Positions 17,486-26,583 of a DNA stretch of 64,000 nucleotides are shown here, piece by piece. A program made the translations under genes and the position numbers. The notes under the pieces were generated by a model, which worked only from the letters and a program-made list of their open reading frames with translations, was not told the origin of the DNA and did not search any database. Location: contig NZ_BHWB01000018.1 of the NCBI RefSeq assembly GCF_003865075.1, forward strand, positions 1 through 64,000, written 5' to 3'. This stretch comes from Bacteroides faecalis. GTDB lineage: Bacteria; Bacteroidota; Bacteroidia; Bacteroidales; Bacteroidaceae. Position 1 is the first letter of the stretch; each line of letters opens with the position of its first letter.

Positions 17486-19528
17486 TTATTCTTTTGTATA
17501 TTTCCCATCTACCATATCTTGGTAGGTTGGGTTATAAACCAAATTTTCTAAAACATTCCAAGTGGTGGAAGTAAGAGACGGAACTGCTTTTTTCAACCCA
17601 GAAAAATCGCTAATAGCTCCCCACCATTTAATCGTTACATCACCAATCTCTTCCACGTTGCTGAAATCTTCCAGATTTGTACGGAGTTTAAAAGAACTTG
17701 CTCCACTTGCATAAGAAGAACCATTAAAAGTCAAACTTTTGATCTTTTTCAATACTGGCATGTTTATCCCTCCATTTTTTATGTTCTGAGAATAATTCAG
17801 GGTGAACTTTTCCGTGACTTCTTTCAATTTAGGAAATGAAATTGATTTAAAGTAATAACCATTTGAAACATCAAATGTCCCGATTTCCTTTAGATCTTCA
17901 AAGATCGCATTTACTGTTCCCGCAATTCCGTTACCCGAATAAGTGAATGTTCCGATATAAGTGACATTTTTCAATATCCAGTCATCTTCTGATAAATATC
18001 TGTAATTGGATACTTCTAGTTTGCCGTTAATTTTAGTTGGAACAACGAATGTGGGGACAACAGCTCCTACTTGTGAACCTGCATTAAATTTCACATTCGA
18101 TAATTCTGCGTTTGCTTTAATGTCTGCAAGCTGGTAACAAGCAACAATCTCTAATGAAGGCAGATTTTCTACTTTGTTAATATCAAGAGTTGATAATACA
18201 ACGAGATAATATAGATAAATCGAAGTGCCGACCGATGAAAGAGAAGGGATTTCCAAAGAAGTTAAGGACTTTAGATATTCGATATCTAATTTTCCACCTA
18301 CGTTCTTTAGTGCAGGAAGAGAAAGAGTTTCAATACTTAATGCTCCCATTTTGATCGTTAAATCATTGCTTACATTTTCTAATAGAGGTAATTCTATTTC
18401 TTCAGTAGAAGAATTAGACGTATTTCCTGTCAATGAAAGGGTGGGTACAGAAACTAGTTTAGGAAGACTGATTTTAGTTGCTTTATCTAAATTGGCACTA
18501 GAGAAATTCCCCCCACATTGTGTAAATTGGGGAAGTGAAAGTTCTGTAATGGAGCCTAAGGTAGACAGAGTCACATTTCCACCAACTTTTTCTAATTTAG
18601 GTAATGACAGGGTTTCGATCTTTGTATATTTCTCAATTTGCATATTACACCGTACATGATTGAATACAGGCAAAGCCAAAGTGGTGAGATAAGTATTACC
18701 GGAAGAGGCTTTCATAATGAAGTTCTCATCACAAGTTTCCAAAGAAGAAAAATCTGTCATGGCGAGCATATTGGCATCAATATAGGTATCACCCACAGTT
18801 TTCAGTTTAGGAAAGATAAGTGCTGTAACCTGCGATGAGTTAATTTGTAATTGTCCTAAAGACTCTAGAGATGATAAAACAACTGCAATTCCTTCTTTAG
18901 GTGTGGTTGGAGTAGTTGCCGAACCAATCGTCAGACCTCCTGCAGAGACAATATTTTCTAATCCGGCAAGAGAAGAACCTGCAAATGAGTTATTAATAAC
19001 AATGTTATATCGAACATTTGTTAAACCGGATAATGGTGATAGATCTTTGACAGGATCATCCGTTGTCCCATTAATAGAGCCGAGTATGAGGTTACCTTCG
19101 ATCGTATTAATACCTGTTTTGGCGAAAGCATTCACATCTGCCTGTGTAAGTAATTCTATGGTACCTTCGCTATTCACATCTGTACGTTTTACTGTATATA
19201 TATAATCTTTGAGTGTCTGATTGTGTGACACAACACGAAATACATGTTCGCTATTCCAATCTTTAATGTTTGCTGGTGAAGGGAATAAATCTGTTTGCTC
19301 GCAGACTGAATATTCTACTTTGGCATCTTGTAGAGATTCGTTTTGTGGTATAGTCATGACGATTTGGTTACCAATAATTGCTGCTTCATATCTGCTCCCA
19401 CCGATAGAAGTTAATGTGAAGGAATTGATATGGTTATCAACTCCTTCGAAAATTTCTTTCGAATCATTGTCGCATCCGCAAAGGGTGAAAAGGAATAAGA
19501 AAGTTCCTAAATTGAATATATTTTTCAT
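17486..19528 (-). CDS. BspA-like leucine-rich-repeat surface lipoprotein under B12 control
   Basis: 680 residues. A lipoprotein signal with lipid-accepting Cys19 (LCGC) is followed by a short domain similar to DUF5018-type beta regions (about 30-115), then irregular beta-solenoid/LRR repeats (SLPKLEKVGGN-like units spaced about 23-26 residues, about 120-660) as in BspA and receptor-L-domain-like proteins of Bacteroides. Such proteins sit on the cell surface and bind ligands or other proteins. It is the second gene after a cobalamin riboswitch, 17 bp downstream of the PKD lipoprotein gene, so it is probably a partner in corrinoid capture; a direct binding role is inference. Confidence 0.75.
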   Translation of the reverse strand: MKNIFNLGTFLFLFTLCGCDNDSKEIFEGVDNHINSFTLTSIGGSRYEAAIIGNQIVMTIPQNESLQDAKVEYSVCEQTDLFPSPANIKDWNSEHVFRVVSHNQTLKDYIYTVKRTDVNSEGTIELLTQADVNAFAKTGINTIEGNLILGSINGTTDDPVKDLSPLSGLTNVRYNIVINNSFAGSSLAGLENIVSAGGLTIGSATTPTTPKEGIAVVLSSLESLGQLQINSSQVTALIFPKLKTVGDTYIDANMLAMTDFSSLETCDENFIMKASSGNTYLTTLALPVFNHVRCNMQIEKYTKIETLSLPKLEKVGGNVTLSTLGSITELSLPQFTQCGGNFSSANLDKATKISLPKLVSVPTLSLTGNTSNSSTEEIELPLLENVSNDLTIKMGALSIETLSLPALKNVGGKLDIEYLKSLTSLEIPSLSSVGTSIYLYYLVVLSTLDINKVENLPSLEIVACYQLADIKANAELSNVKFNAGSQVGAVVPTFVVPTKINGKLEVSNYRYLSEDDWILKNVTYIGTFTYSGNGIAGTVNAIFEDLKEIGTFDVSNGYYFKSISFPKLKEVTEKFTLNYSQNIKNGGINMPVLKKIKSLTFNGSSYASGASSFKLRTNLEDFSNVEEIGDVTIKWWGAISDFSGLKKAVPSLTSTTWNVLENLVYNPTYQDMVDGKYTKE

Positions 19529-19545
19529 TGTTCTGTATTTTATGT

Positions 19546-21231
19546 TTATTTTTTAGTCAGATTATAATCAGTGAATCCAAGTACCTCGGTTGAGATTTCA
19601 CCGAGCCATCCGCTTTGAGCATTAACACCTACTTGTACTTTAATAAAGTCGATATATTTTAGATTGGCAGGTTTTCCATCGTAGGTAACTGCGTCTGAGA
19701 TTTTGAAATAGTTATTACCGTCATTGGTTATCATGTCAATCTTGCTGTAATTATCAGCATATCCCCAGTCATAATCCCGGTTCTCCCAATAAGTTCCGCT
19801 TCCGGAAGTATCTTCATTACGAGCTTGAAGACAGCTTCCACGTAATGTATAGCTATCTCCTGTTATCCAAGTTGGATATTGGGGATTGAGATTGAGGTTT
19901 CCTTTCTTTCCTTGGTTATCTTTCCATGTGATAGGCATACCAAGACTCTTTGGACGATAATAAGTCACAGCGTAATCCTGAATTGTTTCCGCTTTTCCAT
20001 ATTCCGAACCTTTGAGTTCATACCAAGTGTCATTAGGTAGTCCGTCCCCATTTTCATCTTGCATAACCCAAACAATCCCCGGTTCTGAAGAATTTGAGAA
20101 AGAATTACCCCGCACTGCAAAATCGTAGTTACCTTTATTATCTATACTGTGGTCGAAACCGACAATTATATATCCACCAAATCCGCCTAAGGAAACATAA
20201 CCGCTGTTTTTTAAAGTCGTTTCTGCTGCCGAGCAAGCTGTTTCCATAGTAGTACCACTTGTAATTTGTCCGACGAATTGTCCGGGTGCAGCTACTATCT
20301 CGTATATCTTTGAAAAATCTGCTTTACTTGATCCGTTAGCCACATGATAATAACTTCCTTCCGGCGCACATATATTTATGGTCATCGTTTGCGATAGTTC
20401 CCCGATGTGTTGGCTTTTCACGGTAATCGTAAGTTTATAAGTACCCGTTTTTGTTGGAGTAAAGATAAGAACCGGATCACTACCTTCTTGCAAAGCACCT
20501 TCTTGTCCTTCCATGGTCCATTTATAAATAACATCAATTGCGTTCGTGATATCTAAAGGCATTAAACGAAGTGAGCGTCCAATGGCCATGTTATATTCAG
20601 TTTGGTCGAAGGTCCAGCTAAAAGGAAGCTCGTCTACCGTACAATTTTCAACAGTGAATTCGATATTATCACTACCATCTTCATTCTCAGTTGCAAACTT
20701 AAGATTGAAAGTACCTTTTTCCTGTGATTTAAAAGTATAATCTTTTTCGGTAGATACTACTTCTCCGTTCACAGTCCATTTATAAGTGGTGGGAATAGCA
20801 GTCTGGGTGACAATCGGATTGAAAACCAGTTCTTTCCCGATTAGAATTTTATATCCGCTTTCCGCTCCTGCCAAAGAAATTGTAGGGATTTCTTTATCGA
20901 CCACATCAATACGTAATTCTTCTTCTGTTGTACCATTACGGTTGGATACACTCAAAAGAACAAAAACTTCTCCTGTTTTTTCTGCCTTATAAGTCAGATG
21001 AGATTCTCGACTAACAATCTTGCCATCAATACTCCAAACGAATAGAGCTTCGTTTGCATGTTTATAACTTGGACTAATGGTTAATTCACGTCCATTTTTC
21101 ACGGTGTAGATGCCGGTTTCGTTATCTAGTGTAACTTTGGGAGCCATTTGTGAATCCCAATTTTCATCATGGTTGTTGCCGCAAGAGGACACAATTGCCA
21201 TAATTCCGAATAAAAGTAATAGTTTTCTCAT
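19546..21231 (-). CDS. PKD-domain surface lipoprotein, first gene behind the cobalamin riboswitch
   Basis: 561 residues with lipid-attachment Cys17 (VSSC). Three Ig/PKD-like repeats follow (about 30-110, 115-195, 200-285), each with the W-x-(I/V/M)-(D/N)-G pattern, and then a C-terminal domain (about 290-561) containing an Asp-rich DENGDGLPNDTWYEL phrase of a surface family often found next to vitamin B12 loci in Bacteroides. Riboswitch control points to binding or handover of corrinoids outside the cell. It could be related to the surface B12-binding proteins BtuG/BtuH by role, but I cannot show homology to either. No BtuB receptor is encoded in the window. Confidence 0.75.
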   Translation of the reverse strand: MRKLLLLFGIMAIVSSCGNNHDENWDSQMAPKVTLDNETGIYTVKNGRELTISPSYKHANEALFVWSIDGKIVSRESHLTYKAEKTGEVFVLLSVSNRNGTTEEELRIDVVDKEIPTISLAGAESGYKILIGKELVFNPIVTQTAIPTTYKWTVNGEVVSTEKDYTFKSQEKGTFNLKFATENEDGSDNIEFTVENCTVDELPFSWTFDQTEYNMAIGRSLRLMPLDITNAIDVIYKWTMEGQEGALQEGSDPVLIFTPTKTGTYKLTITVKSQHIGELSQTMTINICAPEGSYYHVANGSSKADFSKIYEIVAAPGQFVGQITSGTTMETACSAAETTLKNSGYVSLGGFGGYIIVGFDHSIDNKGNYDFAVRGNSFSNSSEPGIVWVMQDENGDGLPNDTWYELKGSEYGKAETIQDYAVTYYRPKSLGMPITWKDNQGKKGNLNLNPQYPTWITGDSYTLRGSCLQARNEDTSGSGTYWENRDYDWGYADNYSKIDMITNDGNNYFKISDAVTYDGKPANLKYIDFIKVQVGVNAQSGWLGEISTEVLGFTDYNLTKK

Positions 21232-21431
21232 ATATACATTTATATTAAATAATTAATACTATGACTTTTACAACATGGTAAAGATCTTATTCTACCACGT
21301 GGTTGTTCGGAACAATCTGCACGCTACCTAGTCCTCTTCAGGATTGGATAAATTGAATGACAATACAGGTTTCACAATGAGTTAGCCTATTCTGTAATTT
21401 GCTCCCGTTTTCCGCAAGTGCAAAATTGTTC

Positions 21432-21635
21432 GAAGTGTGGAGATAGGTCTTCTGGCTTGTTCTAGTTTTGACGCCTTCCCGGTTTATTTATACCAGTGGC
21501 AAAGATTGTCAAAACCTGTTTACCTGTTTGAGGTAACGGAGAACTTACAGCAGCGGAAACTGCTACCGATTTACACGGTATTCCCTTTTTCATTTCGCTT
21601 TATGCCCGTTTAGGGATAATTAGAAAATCTTCACG
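21432..21635 (-). ncRNA. Cobalamin riboswitch
   Basis: The minus strand carries the conserved parts in order: AAAAGGGAA, a CGTGTAAATCGG segment, the CGCTGCTGTAAG segment, GCCACTG followed by the GGGAAGG element, and the 3' B12 box AGCCAGAAGACCTATCTCC (about 21439-21457). This is the classical adenosyl-/methylcobalamin aptamer. About 200 bp between it and the ATG at 21231 form the expression platform and include small inverted repeats (CCACGTGG and TTGTTC/GGAACAA near 21294-21310) that could pair with the leader. High B12 is expected to switch the two lipoprotein genes off. Confidence 0.9.
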
Positions 21636-21638
21636 CAG

Positions 21639-21646
21639 CAAAGATA
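21639..21646 (-). promoter_or_regulatory. -7 box of the riboswitch transcript
   Basis: TATCTTTG on minus, placing the transcription start a few bases later at about 21632, right where the aptamer begins. Confidence 0.55.
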
Positions 21647-21861
21647 ATGTTTTTAGAATAAAATAATTCAATTAAGCAATTATTCCATTAGATAAAATCT
21701 CATTTTATTATCTTGTAATAAATGATTTTTGTTATTTCAATGAGTTTTTCGAAGTATGGGTGAGGATGGGACCGGCAGAGTATTGGTAGAATGTAAGAAA
21801 CCGTTTTATTAATACAGAATTATTTTCTACAAGAATAGTCTATTAAATAATGTAAATTATT

Positions 21862-21869
21862 TAATTTTG
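21862..21869 (+). promoter_or_regulatory. -7 box of the TIR-fusion gene
   Basis: TAATTTTG, a TAnnTTTG match 21 bp before the first ATG (21891); no -33 TTTG seen. Confidence 0.5.
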
Positions 21870-21890
21870 CACTCAACAAACATGTAATAG

Positions 21891-23372
21891 ATGTTGCTTA
21901 TGGAATATGATGTTTTTATTAGTTATGCGAGAAAAGATTACGTTACGGAAGAAGGGACAGTTATTCCGGGCAATATTGTGTCACAAATAAAAGATGTCTT
22001 GATGAATAATGATATCTCTTTTTGGTTTGATGAAGAAGGCGTGTATTCGGGAGATGAATTTGCAAAGGTAATTGTACAAAACATAAAGAAAGCAAGTATT
22101 TTCCTTTTTATATCGACTAAAAATTCCAATGCGTCACAATGGACAAGTAAAGAAATTGCGACTGCAAATCATTTTAAAAAGAAAATTTTACCTTTCCGAT
22201 ATGATGATACACCATATAATGATGCTGTCATGTTGCATATTGCTGATTTGGATTATGTTAGTTATCAGAAGAATCCTCAAAAAGCATTCTCTAGATTAGT
22301 TTTGTCTATTAAGGATTACTTGGCATATGTAAAGGTTAATTCTCAGTTTAGGTATGATGACGCAACTCATATGGAAAAAAGTGATACTGCTGTGAATGAA
22401 TGTACAGACAGAACTGAATTCAATGCTAAGATAGATCGAAATTTGAATAACGGGGATAAGAGGAAAGAAGCAGCAACGAAGAAAAGAACAATTTTAGATT
22501 TGCTTAAAATAAAAAAGGTTTATCTAGTGATAATTGGTATGTCTCTTCTAATTGTAGTAGTATTTGTTTGCACTAAGTTTATTAATCGGTATTTACAACA
22601 TTTTCACAAAACCATAAGTCATGTATATCATGATGAAGGTATTTATGATGTTAAATGGTTTGAAGTAAATGGAGTTAAGTTTCCTATGATAAAAGTTCAA
22701 GCTGGTACTTTTTTGATGGGGGATAATGATCCGGATGCTATTCAGCATGAGGTTACTTTGACAAAAGATTATTATATAGGTCAAACTGAGGTAACACAGG
22801 AATTGTGGAAAACCGTTATGGGCAGTAATCCTTCGAAATTTAAAGGTAATGATTATCCCGTTGATAATGTTTCTTGGGAAGATTGTATAAAGTTTATTAC
22901 TCGTTTAAATTTATCTACGAATAGAAAATTCCGTTTGCCAACTGAGGCTGAATGGGAATATGCTGCAGGTGGTGGATCTGAAGATCTTGATAATCCTGAA
23001 ATTCTAATTGATACAATTATAAAAGTAAAGCCTGTGTATAGTGGCAATGATACCTTATCTTATGTGGGGTGGTATAAAGAAACAGGAGATGAAGGTACAC
23101 ATGCAGTAAGAAGTAAAAAGCCTAATAAACTTGGGATATATGATATGAGTGGGAATCTTTGGGAATGGTGTCAGGATAGATATGTATCTTATTCTGCTGA
23201 AAAAGTTACTGATCCGGTAGAGACAGGAACAGGAGATAAACGCGTTCGGCGAGGGGGTAGTTGGAGAGATAATTCTAATTGTTGTCGTGTGACTTTTAGA
23301 AGTCGTTTTAAACCAGATGAGAGGAGAGAGTGGCATGGTTTTAGGTTGGCGCTTGATTGCTTGGAGAACTGA
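21891..23372 (+). CDS. TIR domain / transmembrane / FGE-sulfatase-like (SUMF1) fusion protein
   Basis: 493 residues. The N-terminal TIR domain (about 4-145) opens with YDVFISYARKD and has the WTSKE box in which Glu88 matches the catalytic glutamate of NAD-cleaving TIRs. A Lys-rich linker leads to one membrane helix (about 211-228), then an FGE/SUMF1 fold (about 250-490: GTFLMGD, PVDNVSWEDC, RLPTEAEWEYAA, GNLWEWCQD, RRGGSW, GFRLAL). Of the two active-site cysteines of formylglycine-generating enzyme, the first position (GGSxxC) is Asp and only the second is kept, so this is probably a binding or C-type-lectin-like sensor. The TIR would face the cytoplasm and the SUMF1 part the periplasm. Signalling or defence is inferred. 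The ATG at 21900 is an alternative start. Confidence 0.82.
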   Translation: MLLMEYDVFISYARKDYVTEEGTVIPGNIVSQIKDVLMNNDISFWFDEEGVYSGDEFAKVIVQNIKKASIFLFISTKNSNASQWTSKEIATANHFKKKILPFRYDDTPYNDAVMLHIADLDYVSYQKNPQKAFSRLVLSIKDYLAYVKVNSQFRYDDATHMEKSDTAVNECTDRTEFNAKIDRNLNNGDKRKEAATKKRTILDLLKIKKVYLVIIGMSLLIVVVFVCTKFINRYLQHFHKTISHVYHDEGIYDVKWFEVNGVKFPMIKVQAGTFLMGDNDPDAIQHEVTLTKDYYIGQTEVTQELWKTVMGSNPSKFKGNDYPVDNVSWEDCIKFITRLNLSTNRKFRLPTEAEWEYAAGGGSEDLDNPEILIDTIIKVKPVYSGNDTLSYVGWYKETGDEGTHAVRSKKPNKLGIYDMSGNLWEWCQDRYVSYSAEKVTDPVETGTGDKRVRRGGSWRDNSNCCRVTFRSRFKPDERREWHGFRLALDCLEN

Positions 23373-23772
23373 TTGTTCAAACGTTTATTTTTCAATGATA
23401 AGACAAAGATTGGATATTTTGTGGAATAGAGATAAATTTATATGATAAGGTAAGTTTAGATTGAAAATTTACATGAATAATACGAAATGATATGATCAAT
23501 AAAAATGTTAAATAGGTTCCTTCTTTTATGTACTGTTACCCAAAATCTCAAGTATTGATTTATATGATTTCAAATAATAATTATTATTGTATCTTATAGA
23601 TTAGTAGCAATCTCTTCATCTATTGATCGTTTTTTATTATTACGTGAAGTTAATATGTTGGAAATGTATACGAATTTGCTACAGGAATTACTATAGAACA
23701 ATTATTTTAGGGGGTAAAGACTGTTTTCTTTAAAGTTTTTTGTATTATTGTATAAATTAAAAAAAGAAGACT
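23373..23772. other. AT-rich intergenic stretch
   Basis: I see no gene, promoter match or clear hairpin in these 400 bp between the TIR fusion and the TonB-like gene. Confidence 0.5.
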
Positions 23773-24651
23773 ATGAATAAACAGATTTCCAATAGTTCAA
23801 AGTGGTTGTTCTTGCTGCTTTTCTTGTTTACTGTGACTTGTACATTTGCTCAAAAAATAGATGAACTGGTTCTTGATTCTGCGGAAGTTATGCCTTTATT
23901 TCCTGGAGGAAATTCCAAAATGATGCAATATTTAAGGATTCCGGTTTCGGAAGTAACATCTATGGCAGGTGGAGTGCAGCAACATCCCATTATCCAGTTT
24001 ATTGTGGATAAAGAAGGAAAGATAACTAATGCTAAGGTTGTACGTTCAGTGGACCCTTCGATAGATGAAGCTGTATTGGAATTAGTAGAGGATATGCCTG
24101 CATGGATTCCTGGTGAACAAAAAGGAAAGAAAGTTAGAGTACGCATGTCAGTTCCTGTTTTTACCGTTTCCAAAAGTAGCTTGAAACTGGAGGAACTGGA
24201 AAGGAATAAAAAATATGAAAGGACAGGAGGAAGATCAGATAGAGGAGCATTACTGATCATTGATAATGTGGATGTTGGCTCTGATTTCAGAATAGATTAT
24301 ATGAACATTGAAAGCATTAAATAATTTAAAGTCCTGAAAGGAAGAGAGGCTTTGGAGCTTTATGGTGAGAAAGGTAAAAATGGAGTTGTCTTGATTAAGC
24401 TTAAATCCGTAAAGGAGATGAAAGGAATGACTGTGGCCAAGAAGGTTACCGAAATGTTAAAGGATAAAGGGATCAGTAAGAAAACACAGATAGTGTATTG
24501 TTTAGACGAAAATCAATTACCCCCTGAAGTTTCTGAAATTATATCAAAAAACGAATACAATGAGAAGACGGATTTTATAGCAATAAAAGAAATAAAAAAA
24601 GGAGTTGCATATGTAACGTTAAAAAATAACAGTTCCTTTTATATCAGATAG
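23773..24651 (+). pseudogene. TonB C-terminal-like protein with plug-like domain, interrupted by an in-frame TAA
   Basis: The first 183 codons give a signal peptide (about 1-26) and a TonB-C-type domain (about 40-130: HPIIQFIVDKEGKITNAKVV, then DEAVLELVEDMPAW). A TAA at 24322-24324 follows NIESIK, and the same frame continues at once with FKVLKGREALELYGEKGKNGVVLI, which is the classic plug phrase of TonB-dependent receptors and their partners. The rest runs to 24651. A single substitution (for example GAA or TCA to TAA) explains the break. As one gene it would be 292 codons. TonB-C proteins pass energy to outer-membrane receptors, but no receptor is adjacent. Translation may stop at 24324 to yield a short product. 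Confidence 0.72.
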
Positions 24652-24744
24652 TTGCATTCTTTATTTGCCGATCTTTATCCGGCATTCATCGGTTTATTGA
24701 CCGTAAATCAACAGAAAAACCTGTAGAAGAGTAGAGAAATGATG

Positions 24745-24752
24745 TATCTTTG
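24745..24752 (+). promoter_or_regulatory. -7 box of the LiaF-like/LytTR operon
   Basis: TATCTTTG 27 bp before the ATG at 24780. A TTG start at 24750 would overlap this box and is rejected. Confidence 0.55.
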
Positions 24753-24779
24753 AGCCATCAATCAATAAACATAGAAAGT

Positions 24780-25565
24780 ATGGAACCAATACAAAAAAAA
24801 TCTTCTGATGCAGGCTTTTCCGGTAAAATTCTGATAGCTTCCCTTTTTATTATTTCGGGAATATTGTTGTTTGCTCGTAATGTAGGATGGATCACTACTG
24901 ATTTATTCGATATTATCGTATCCTGGTACTCCTTATTAATTATACTAGGTATTTATTCGATGTTTCGCTGCCATATTATTAGCGGATTAATTTTATTGCT
25001 GATAGGAGTTTACTTTTTGCTTGGAGGACTTTCGTGTCTACCGGAAAATGCTCAGGCAATGGTATGGCCTGTGGCATTGATCATAGCAGGTATTCTTTTG
25101 CTTTTCAAATCTCATCGCATGGGACCTTGGGGACATGGACCTATGGCACATCATCATAGAGAATGGATGAGACATAAGAGAAGACCGGGGATGAATTTTA
25201 TGGAGAATCAACAGCAAAGTGAATCGGTTGATGGTTTCCTCCATTCCGAAAATGTTTGGGGGACAGCACGACATGCTGTACTTGATGAACTTTTCAAAGG
25301 AGCGGCAGTACACACCTCTTTTGGGGGGACAACGATTGATTTACGGCATACGCATATTGCACCGGGAGAAACCTACATTGACTTGGACTGTAGCTGGGGA
25401 GGAGTTGAGATTTATGTTCCTTCTGATTGGAAAGTTGTGTTCAAATGCAACACTTTCTTTGGAGGATGTGATGATAAACGTTGGCAGGGGGGGAAAATAA
25501 ATAAAGAATGTATATTGGTGATTCGGGGAACACTTTCTTTCGGAGGCATTGAGGTTAAAGACTAA
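24780..25565 (+). CDS. Membrane protein with LiaF-like C-terminal domain
   Basis: 261 residues. Four membrane helices (about 17-110) resemble the DUF5668/LiaI-LiaF membrane part; a His/Arg/Met-rich loop (HRMGPWGHGPMAHHHREW) follows; the C-terminal part (about 165-261: LDELFKGAAVHTSFGGTTIDLRH, then EIYVPSDWKVVFK and FFGGCDDKR) is the beta-helical LiaF-type domain. In Gram-positive bacteria LiaF restrains an envelope-stress sensor. Here the partner is a membrane-bound LytTR protein starting 3 bp after this stop, so the pair probably forms an envelope-stress switch. The His-rich loop might bind metal, which is only a guess. Confidence 0.72.
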   Translation: MEPIQKKSSDAGFSGKILIASLFIISGILLFARNVGWITTDLFDIIVSWYSLLIILGIYSMFRCHIISGLILLLIGVYFLLGGLSCLPENAQAMVWPVALIIAGILLLFKSHRMGPWGHGPMAHHHREWMRHKRRPGMNFMENQQQSESVDGFLHSENVWGTARHAVLDELFKGAAVHTSFGGTTIDLRHTHIAPGETYIDLDCSWGGVEIYVPSDWKVVFKCNTFFGGCDDKRWQGGKINKECILVIRGTLSFGGIEVKD

Positions 25566-25568
25566 AAT

Positions 25569-26381
25569 ATGAAAGTACATCCGATTATAGATTATCCTTA
25601 CCGTTGGATTCCTATATTGGCACTGGGACTGATTCTTGTAATTATTCAAGTGGTTATGATGTCCGGATATGCCGGAGCCGATTATGTGCCTGCTGTGATA
25701 GATGCTATTGCAACAATTGGTTGGTTGATGGCATTAGGTTATCTGGCATGGTTTGTCGTGGGATTTGTTTCTGTGTTGCAGGCTGAAGTGATTGTGTTAG
25801 TTACAGGTATTCTGATTTGGTTGGCTGGCAGTTTCATGGTTTGCGATGTGATGGAACGCATTATGGGTATTACTTATACCTCTTTTGTACCGACAATCCC
25901 TTTTCGTTTATTATTTGGTATTCCTACTTGGATGGTAATTCTTCTTCGGTATCGTTTGATAGTGGCAAATGAAGAAGTTCAAAATCAGAAAATGACAAAG
26001 GAGACTATTGTTTCACAATTGGAAGAAGAACTTGAGCCACCTAAAGTTGAGTTGATAGATCGTATTACAGTCAAAGATGGTTCTCGTATTCACCTGATCA
26101 CGACTGATGAATTAATTTATATCCAAGCTTGTGGAGACTACGTAATGTTGATTACTCCTTCAGGCGAATACGTGAAGGAGCAAACGATGAAATATTTTGA
26201 GACTCATTTGCCACAAGAAATATTTGTTCGTGTTCATCGTTCAACGATTGTCAATGTGACACAGATTTTACGTGTAGAACTTTTTGGAAAAGAAACTTAT
26301 CAATTGCTGTTGAAAAATGGAATAAAACTTCGGGTGAGCCTTTCGGGATATAGATTGTTGAAAGAACGATTGGGATTATAG
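25569..26381 (+). CDS. Membrane-anchored LytTR transcription regulator
   Basis: 270 residues: four hydrophobic helices (about 12-125), a Glu-rich linker, then a LytTR DNA-binding domain (about 165-268; RITVKDGSRIHLITTDELIYIQACGDYV, FVRVHRSTIVNV, KLRVSLSGYRLLKERL). There is no receiver domain, so the signal is likely sensed by the membrane part or by the LiaF-like partner with which it is co-transcribed (3 bp gap). LytTR proteins bind direct repeats in DNA; control of its own operon is possible but no site was identified. Confidence 0.8.
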   Translation: MKVHPIIDYPYRWIPILALGLILVIIQVVMMSGYAGADYVPAVIDAIATIGWLMALGYLAWFVVGFVSVLQAEVIVLVTGILIWLAGSFMVCDVMERIMGITYTSFVPTIPFRLLFGIPTWMVILLRYRLIVANEEVQNQKMTKETIVSQLEEELEPPKVELIDRITVKDGSRIHLITTDELIYIQACGDYVMLITPSGEYVKEQTMKYFETHLPQEIFVRVHRSTIVNVTQILRVELFGKETYQLLLKNGIKLRVSLSGYRLLKERLGL

Positions 26382-26528
26382 TTTTAAGTGCTGAGTGCCC
26401 CCTTCTCTCATTCTGTTTTGAAACCTTATTTTTTCGAGTACATTAGTAAAAGTATAGGGATATTGTCTTCTTAAGTCATATGTGTAAACGCTTAATTTTG
26501 TCTTTCTTCAACTCTGATAATAATATTA

Positions 26529-26560
26529 CAATGGGAGATACAGAAAATGTACTCCCATTG
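26529..26560. terminator. Hairpin between convergent genes
   Basis: CAATGGGAG (26529-26537) pairs with CTCCCATTG (26552-26560). There is no strong T-tract, so termination is only moderately supported. The preceding 26382-26528 holds nothing identifiable. Confidence 0.5.
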
Positions 26561-26583
26561 ATCATTATTCATTGAGTGAATTA

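Noticed and set aside
21891..23372. FGE-like domain as a diversity-generating-retroelement target or as a sulfatase maturase
   Set aside because: No reverse transcriptase or template repeat was seen nearby, and one catalytic cysteine of FGE is replaced by Asp.
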